Assembly (NCBI GenBank): GCA_023818725.1
Contig: JAMWBX010000028.1
Coordinates: forward strand, 1 to 9,164
DNA length: 9,164 nucleotides
Direction: 5' to 3'
From: Candidatus Omnitrophota bacterium
GTDB lineage: Bacteria > Ratteibacteria > UBA8468 > B48-G9 > DTJG01
A model generated the notes under the pieces. That model had not been told where the DNA came from. It made no database searches and was given only the letters and a program-made list of their open reading frames with translations. Both the position numbers and the translations under genes were made by a program. Positions 6,358 to 9,164 of this stretch are shown here, in pieces (position 1 is the stretch's first letter; every line of letters begins with the position of its first letter).

Positions 6358-7357
6358 AATTCTCCTTTAACGAAAATTTATAAACTGAAATGTCAATAAG
6401 TCCTTCCTTTGATTCAATTTTCATCTTTTCATTTACTGGCACGCAACCCATCTTCAGTAGAAACTTTTTCTTTTTTGCGTCAAGAACATCAGATACCATG
6501 TGAATTTCCCTGGTTTTGTTTCTTAACGCGTGTTCAATCGCCGCGTGGAAAAGATTAAGAAGTATTTTCTCTCCCATTTCCGATGGACAGAACCCATCTA
6601 TCTGGGCGTAATCTTCATGGAATTTTACACTTGAAATGCCTGCAATAAATTTCCCGCTTAAAGCGACAAACCATGCTCCATCTCTGTCAATACTTTCATA
6701 GCGAGGATAAAGCCCCATACATAACTGTTGAATAAACCATCTTGTTGAAAAAAGCCCTGCATTCAAATCAAGAATCGGCCCTTCGTAGGGAATAACTGCT
6801 GCAGGAATAATTTGCAGTCTAAAACGTGTATCACCTCGAACGATGCGAATTTTATGATTTTTAATGTAACGGAAGTACTCAGCAAAAAAGATCTCTGGAC
6901 TTTGGCCTTCAGAATTCCTGAACATAACCCGTGAACCGGTGATATAACGCCAGCCAAGCGAATGATACATCCGCGCTGCCACCGGATTTGAAGTGCCAAG
7001 AAATAGCCACTTGCCACCCATTTTCTCAAATTCTTTGATTGCCTTCTGGCAAAGGATCTTTGCAAGCCCTTTTTCTCTGTGTTCAGTAACTGTGGCAACT
7101 TCTCCGATCCCGCCGATTCTGCTGTCGAAAAGGCTTACTGTAAGGTGAACCGTTGAAACAATAGAATTTTTATATTTTGCTGCTAGAACTATGTCTCTAT
7201 TGAGTTTTTTTTCCTTGCCGGAAAGAATAGACACAGTATTCTGGTTTGCAAGATAATCCTGACCAAAAATACTTCCCCAGAAATCCAGAAGCCTTCTTGA
7301 AATCTGTTCACCAGCAGGAATTCTTATCGTTTCAAAAGAGAAGTCTTTCCGTTCCAT
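6329..7357 (-). CDS. GNAT-family N-acetyltransferase with a probable second, degenerate GNAT domain
   Basis: This 342-residue protein carries a GNAT acetyltransferase domain in its first half. Motif A is at 87-110, with HREKGLA (93-99) as the acetyl-CoA pyrophosphate loop, and motif B is NPVAARMYHSLGW (124-136). The enzyme would move an acetyl group from acetyl-CoA to an amine. Residues 205-320 repeat the GNAT order of elements: strands around WFVALSG, IAGISSVKF and AQIDGFC, a helix after SEMGEKI, then REIHMVSD and KKFLLKMGC. This second copy has only a weak acetyl-CoA loop and may be structural or bind substrate. The start has no visible SD, but an in-frame TAA lies just upstream and no other start is near. 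It is the first gene of the operon and overlaps the permease by 29 bp. The acceptor is unknown; self-protection or small-molecule modification are possible. Confidence 0.85.
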   Translation of the reverse strand: MERKDFSFETIRIPAGEQISRRLLDFWGSIFGQDYLANQNTVSILSGKEKKLNRDIVLAAKYKNSIVSTVHLTVSLFDSRIGGIGEVATVTEHREKGLAKILCQKAIKEFEKMGGKWLFLGTSNPVAARMYHSLGWRYITGSRVMFRNSEGQSPEIFFAEYFRYIKNHKIRIVRGDTRFRLQIIPAAVIPYEGPILDLNAGLFSTRWFIQQLCMGLYPRYESIDRDGAWFVALSGKFIAGISSVKFHEDYAQIDGFCPSEMGEKILLNLFHAAIEHALRNKTREIHMVSDVLDAKKKKFLLKMGCVPVNEKMKIESKEGLIDISVYKFSLKENYAEKIRKIF

Positions 7358-7454
7358 ATTATAAAGTACATTTTACACTTTTTTACCGCATATAGAAAAA
7401 AGTAAACCTTCATGGAATTTATACGTCTATTTGTTGAAATGGTTCCTCCATAAA

Positions 7455-7503
7455 AGGGACTCCAGAAGACACAATAAAATTCTTTTGGGGTCCCTGATTT
7501 TTT
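7455..7503 (+). terminator. Strong hairpin with T-run (intrinsic-terminator-like), facing the plus strand
   Basis: The arms 7455-7469 and 7481-7495 pair over 15 bp around an 11-nt AT-rich loop, followed by GA and six T residues (7498-7503). As plus-strand RNA all 15 pairs form, two of them G-U. As minus-strand RNA the same two positions become C-A mismatches, so the hairpin is built for the plus strand. No gene lies upstream on that strand, so it may insulate the next promoter from antisense transcription, end a small RNA, or be part of a repeat. The T-run overlaps the -35 box of the next promoter by 2 nt. Confidence 0.6.
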
Positions 7504-7531
7504 GACATTCATTACAAACAGGTCTTATAAT
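7502..7531 (+). promoter_or_regulatory. Perfect-consensus sigma70 promoter for the receiver-hydrolase operon
   Basis: TTGACA (7502-7507) and TATAAT (7526-7531) match the consensus at all 12 positions with an 18-nt spacer. Transcription should begin near 7538, giving a leader of about 19 nt with AAGGAG (7548-7553) 3 nt before the ATG at 7557. Such a match suggests strong, largely constitutive expression unless a repressor binds. No palindromic operator is visible in the spacer. Confidence 0.85.
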
Positions 7532-7556
7532 AAACAGAAAATCAAAAAAGGAGAAA

Positions 7557-7952
7557 ATGGAACAAAACAAAATGGTCAACGAAGAAAATCCGAAAGTAGT
7601 CCTGATTGTTGAAGATGAAGATACAATAAGAAAGATTCTTGCCATAGAATGCAAGAATAAAGGGTTTGAAGTGATAGAGTTCAAGGATTCTGCTGCGGCA
7701 ATGACTCATATAGAAAGGAAAAAGCCGAAAATTGATGTTGCAATTGTGGATCTGATGAATTTAGGCTACGGCGGAAATCTCGGACAGTACATAAAAAATT
7801 ACCCGGAGTATAAAAACACAAAGGTCATCTATTACTCTGCGCTAACTGAAAAACAATTCAATACCAGCATTCTTGATGTTCCAGACACATATTATGTGAA
7901 TAAGGTTCCTGGAAGCATAAAAAAGGTCATAGAAATTGTCGAAAAAAAATAA
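7557..7952 (+). CDS. Stand-alone response-regulator receiver domain protein (CheY-like)
   Basis: At 131 residues this is a single receiver domain with no DNA-binding or enzymatic output domain. The acidic pair E19-D20 follows strand 1 (VVLIVEDED), D65 in VAIVDLMN is the phosphate acceptor, S94 in IYYSAL is the switch Ser/Thr, and K116 in YYVNKVPGS is the conserved lysine, followed after one residue by Pro. All residues needed for phosphorylation are therefore present. A histidine kinase elsewhere would phosphorylate it, and it would act by binding a partner protein; no kinase is in the window. The charged first 12 residues are an extension before the fold. It is read from a perfect sigma70 promoter and is followed after 12 nt by the hydrolase gene with its own AAGGAG site. 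The receiver call is firm; the pathway is unknown, and a role in motility is only one option. Confidence 0.92.
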   Translation: MEQNKMVNEENPKVVLIVEDEDTIRKILAIECKNKGFEVIEFKDSAAAMTHIERKKPKIDVAIVDLMNLGYGGNLGQYIKNYPEYKNTKVIYYSALTEKQFNTSILDVPDTYYVNKVPGSIKKVIEIVEKK

Positions 7953-7964
7953 AAAGGAGATACC

Positions 7965-9023
7965 ATGCCAAACTATAATGACGCGCCGCAGGTTATAGAT
8001 AACTTCATCTATAAACTTTTTAAAAGGACAAATCCATCAATGGCAATTGAGCATGTTAAACCAGTTGATAAGGAATCCTTTGAAAAATGGCGAGATTCTT
8101 TGAAGATGAAAATACGGGAATTATTAGGAAAGTTTCCTGAACCTGCGCCTTTTAACCAGCAGCTTTGCAGCGTCGAGGAGCTTGATGATTTTGTAAGAGA
8201 AAAATATCTGATACAGACAGAACAGGATTGTTGGATGCCTCTTTATCTGTTGATTCCAAAAAACAGCACAGGGAAACTGCCCGCAATTCTTTGCTGTCAT
8301 GGACACGGACCTCATGGCAAGGATCCTGTCGCAGGAGTCCATTTCAGGCAAGCCGAAAGAATAAGCGGAATTAATTTCCATAATTACAACTACGGCGAAA
8401 TTATGGCAAAAAGAGGGTATATAACAATTGTTCCGGACTGGAGAGGGTTTGGTGAAAGATGCGGCTATAATGATTCACCCTTTCCTGGCAGGGATAAGTG
8501 CAATGTCTATTTTATCCAGCATTTGCTTCTTGGAAGAACCCTTCTTGGCTCAAATATTTTCGATGGAATGAGAGCGATTGATTTTTTGCTTACCAGAAAC
8601 AATGTTGACCCTGATAGAATTGGATGCATGGGACTTTCTCAGGGCGGAACAATGACGACATATATAACCCTGCTTGACGAAAGGATAAAAGCCGCTGATA
8701 TCATTTGTTATGCAACAACCACAGAGCATTACGCAATAAACAGACCAAACTTTTGCGGAAGCCAGCTGGTTCCAGGATTATATCAGTATGCTGATGTTGG
8801 CGATGTTATAGGAGCAATAGCTCCAAGACCATTACTGATCGAATCAGGCGCAAATGACACATGCTTCTGGCTTCACTCTGCTCGGAAGGCGCACGAAAAA
8901 ATAAAAATGGCTTATGAAGCAGCAGGAAAACAGGAAAATCTCTGGATTGAGGTATTCCCTGGCGAACACAGTTTTGCCGCAGGCAAGGCCTTTGAATTCT
9001 TTGACAGATATCTTAAAGGATAA
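7965..9023 (+). CDS. Alpha/beta hydrolase, dienelactone hydrolase / acetyl xylan esterase-like
   Basis: This 352-residue alpha/beta hydrolase has its catalytic triad in order: S225 in the nucleophile elbow GLSQGG, D298 in SGANDTC, and H335 in PGEHSF. HGHG (112-115) after strand PAILCC and PDWRGFGER (157-165) are typical oxyanion-region and pre-nucleophile features. Residues 1-90 form a helical N-terminal extension, as in the large esterase-like groups common in PVC-type and polysaccharide-degrading bacteria. There is no signal peptide, so it works in the cytoplasm, probably removing acyl groups from small esters such as imported sugar derivatives. The ATG is 12 nt after the receiver stop with AAGGAG ahead, so the two are co-transcribed; the next start overlaps its TAA by one base. 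Family assignment is firm; the substrate is inferred only loosely, and a peptidase-like role is less likely. Confidence 0.88.
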   Translation: MPNYNDAPQVIDNFIYKLFKRTNPSMAIEHVKPVDKESFEKWRDSLKMKIRELLGKFPEPAPFNQQLCSVEELDDFVREKYLIQTEQDCWMPLYLLIPKNSTGKLPAILCCHGHGPHGKDPVAGVHFRQAERISGINFHNYNYGEIMAKRGYITIVPDWRGFGERCGYNDSPFPGRDKCNVYFIQHLLLGRTLLGSNIFDGMRAIDFLLTRNNVDPDRIGCMGLSQGGTMTTYITLLDERIKAADIICYATTTEHYAINRPNFCGSQLVPGLYQYADVGDVIGAIAPRPLLIESGANDTCFWLHSARKAHEKIKMAYEAAGKQENLWIEVFPGEHSFAAGKAFEFFDRYLKG

Positions 9024-9164
9024 TGACAAAAAGCAAGAAAGTCGTCTTATGGATTACTGGTACCCTTATCTTTATATGGATACTTTTACCTGTGTGGCTT
9101 GGAGTGTGGGCGAAATATGCATCAAAAAAAAGGGTTAATCTTTCCTTCCTGTTAACCCTTCCCG
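9023..9164 (+). CDS. N-terminus of a membrane-anchored protein, cut by the right edge
   Basis: The ATG at 9023 shares its A with the hydrolase stop (TAATG), and AAAGGA lies about 4 nt upstream, a normal coupled start. The visible 47 residues begin MTKSKKV, a short basic tail, followed by one hydrophobic helix (about 7-30, VVLWITGTLIFIW then LLPVWLGVWA), then YASKKRVNLSFLLTL. The positive-inside tail predicts an inner-membrane anchor with the rest outside the cytoplasm. This layout occurs in AsmA-like and other single-anchor envelope proteins, but too little is present to name a family. It probably belongs to the receiver-hydrolase operon. A terminator-like palindrome at 9130-9160 lies inside the frame, which leaves some doubt that translation continues far. 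Confidence 0.6.
   Translation, partial: MTKSKKVVLWITGTLIFIWILLPVWLGVWAKYASKKRVNLSFLLTLP
9124..9160 (-). terminator. Possible minus-strand intrinsic terminator at the right edge
   Basis: AAGGGTTAA (9130-9138) and TTAACCCTT (9152-9160) form a perfect 9-bp inverted repeat around a 13-nt loop. Read on the minus strand the stem is followed by a run of T (complement of 9124-9129), the form of an intrinsic terminator for a minus-strand gene beyond the window. It lies inside the open frame starting at 9023, which argues against it unless that frame is not a real gene. Confidence 0.35.

Noticed and set aside
6358..7556. Purine riboswitch upstream of the permease operon
   Set aside because: The permease start is nested in the preceding gene, and I see no three-way-junction pattern in 7358-7500 on the minus strand.
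7427..7684. 85-codon minus-strand frame across the divergent promoter region
   Set aside because: It is antisense to the receiver gene and crosses a strong promoter and hairpin, so it is very unlikely to be coding.

Overview
The window looks like bacterial chromosome: moderately AT-rich, tightly packed, with good Shine-Dalgarno sites and several overlapping genes. No rRNA, tRNA, CRISPR array or transposase is visible. The best clue to the host is a short type IV pilin-like protein with the N-terminus and 'NLKQIG' signature common in Lentisphaerota, Verrucomicrobiota, Omnitrophota and related candidate phyla. The neighbouring Gfo/Idh/MocA oxidoreductase, TIM-barrel sugar isomerase and uroporphyrinogen-decarboxylase-like protein fit such carbohydrate-degrading PVC-type or candidate-phylum genomes. 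This placement is inference.

Positions 1-1980 (minus strand) hold a sugar-catabolism-like pair: a sugar phosphate isomerase/epimerase followed by an NAD(P)-dependent oxidoreductase that runs off the left edge. The isomerase is split by an in-frame TAG although both halves look conserved. Just upstream, a truncated prepilin gene overlaps an out-of-frame coding-like stretch that ends exactly at the isomerase start. This stretch shows two signs of decay or rearrangement within about 450 bp.

Positions 1978-3084 hold a uroporphyrinogen-decarboxylase-family protein, probably with its own sigma70-type promoter, in which the usual HxCG metal motif reads His-Ser-His.

Positions 3247-7357 hold one compact four-gene minus-strand operon: tandem-GNAT acetyltransferase, AzgA-type purine permease, a divergent HisF and a zinc alcohol dehydrogenase. 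The joints are a 29-bp overlap, a 10-nt gap and a 4-bp ATGA overlap, so translation is probably coupled. The HisF keeps both catalytic aspartates but has lost several other usually conserved residues, so it may be a paralogue with a changed role.

Positions 7358-7556 are the divergent control region. A 15-bp hairpin with a T-run on the plus strand runs directly into a perfect-consensus TTGACA-N18-TATAAT promoter. This promoter drives a plus-strand unit: a stand-alone receiver protein, a cytoplasmic alpha/beta hydrolase (esterase-like) and the start of a membrane-anchored protein cut by the right edge. A terminator-like palindrome sits in the last 40 bp.

No complete, clearly new system is evident. 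The most unusual points are the TAG-split isomerase, the prepilin junction, the divergent HisF in its operon, and the hairpin fused to the promoter.
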